The position numbers were made by a program, and so were the translations under genes. Source: Toxorhynchites rutilus septentrionalis (taxonomy: Eukaryota; Arthropoda; Insecta; Diptera; Culicidae). Taken from it: a DNA stretch of 64,000 bases. Within the stretch, counting starts at the first letter, position 1. Each line of letters begins with the position of its first letter. Below are positions 63,513 through 64,000 of this stretch, one piece after another. The notes beneath the pieces were generated by a model. That model made no database searches. It was not told the origin of the DNA and saw nothing but the letters and a program-made list of their open reading frames with translations. Location of the stretch: contig NC_073746.1 of the NCBI RefSeq assembly GCF_029784135.1, positions 69,191,042 through 69,255,041 of the forward strand. Reading direction: 5' to 3'.

Positions 63513-64000
63513 AAAATATTGTTTGTTCCCAGCTTTTCAAAAAACAACATCAAGCTCAAATGTTCCAAAATGTTTATATTCTAGGCATAACTGTCTCACC
63601 ATGTATTGTTTTGGATCTTCAACAAATGAATCGGTTCAAGTACAAGCATTTTATGCCACGCTTTCAGCAGGGCTAATGCAGTCATTTCTGGTTTGGAAGA
63701 ACGAACTAATTCTCATACAAATAAAGAAAAGTTTAACAGAACACGTGTACACCTTGTTAGCGAAAGCCTAAAAACATTAAGTTTTATATTCTGCAAAGGT
63801 GTTACAGATCACTCCCTTCTTCATTAAACGATGTTTTTCTGCATAATCTCTCGAAAACACACAAAAAACTTATTATTTGTTCCAGTATTTCAAAAAACAA
63901 CATCAAGTTCAATTGTCCCATGTTGTTTTTCTAGGCATAATTGTCTCACCATTTTTATACCGTAATCAAGCTTGATTGATTCCAGTGAGGGGAACTCTTC
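63513..64000. repeat. Two tandem copies of the host repeat flanking the right H3 element
   Basis: 63517-63605 (TTTGTTCCCAGC, CAAAAAACAACATCAAG, CTAGGCATAACTGTCTCACC) matches 63872-63955. The second copy is preceded by sequence matching 58780-58838. It supplies the unoccupied target. No gene was seen. Confidence 0.65.

Overview
The window looks like a repeat-dense stretch of a mosquito genome, most probably Aedes (Ae. aegypti or a close relative). The evidence is the mix of transposon families: an RTE (JAM1-like) LINE, an I-clade (MosquI-like) LINE with RNase H, a BEL/Pao LTR element, a Feilai-like SINE with a GAA tail, ITmD37E/Tc1 fragments, mariner, pogo and many MITEs. The background is AT-rich. 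No complete host gene is visible. Two host-gene candidates are proposed: a partial exon at 2-151 and a signal-peptide first exon at 52490-52595.

Layout. 1-2.6 kb: candidate exon, a repeat copy and an ITmD37E scrap. 2.6-9.0 kb: a foldback element split by a 5.2-kb element (3592-8824) that carries three defective histone H3 copies. 9-12 kb: transposase scrap, (CAT)n, a MITE. 12.0-15.4 kb: RTE LINE with a 13-bp target duplication. 15.5-20.3 kb: two copies of one MITE-like repeat, one split by a pogo element. 22-28.5 kb: BEL scrap, SINE, histone-type 3' end, Helitron-like end, pogo and mariner scraps. 29.2-35.1 kb: a young but internally deleted BEL element. 35.2 kb: SINE. 37.8-46.8 kb: tandem repeats, then a foldback holding a mariner, which itself holds a full-length I element. 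48.8-50.6 kb: an element carrying two H2A pseudogenes. 50.6-53.4 kb: mostly unique DNA with the candidate signal-peptide exon. 53.5-57.7 kb: more repeats, including a unit with an intact histone stem-loop. 57.8-58.3 kb: about 65 copies of an 8-bp repeat. 58.8-63.5 kb: a second, inverted copy of the H3 element.

The main discovery candidate is a family of apparently non-autonomous mobile elements that carry replication-dependent histone genes with their own TATA promoters and 3' stem-loops. Two H3 copies (3592-8824 and 58839-63512) and an H2A copy (48794-50615) share both termini. One end is the near-palindrome GACGTAGGACTACGTC next to a T run. The other is AGTCCTACGTC followed by a hairpin and another T run. 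Both H3 copies have an unoccupied paralogous target site inside this window, which defines their ends independently. Two further units, ending near 25092 and 56300, have the same hairpin end and a histone stem-loop but no recognisable histone coding sequence. No protein encoded by the family was found, so its mobilising enzyme is unknown.
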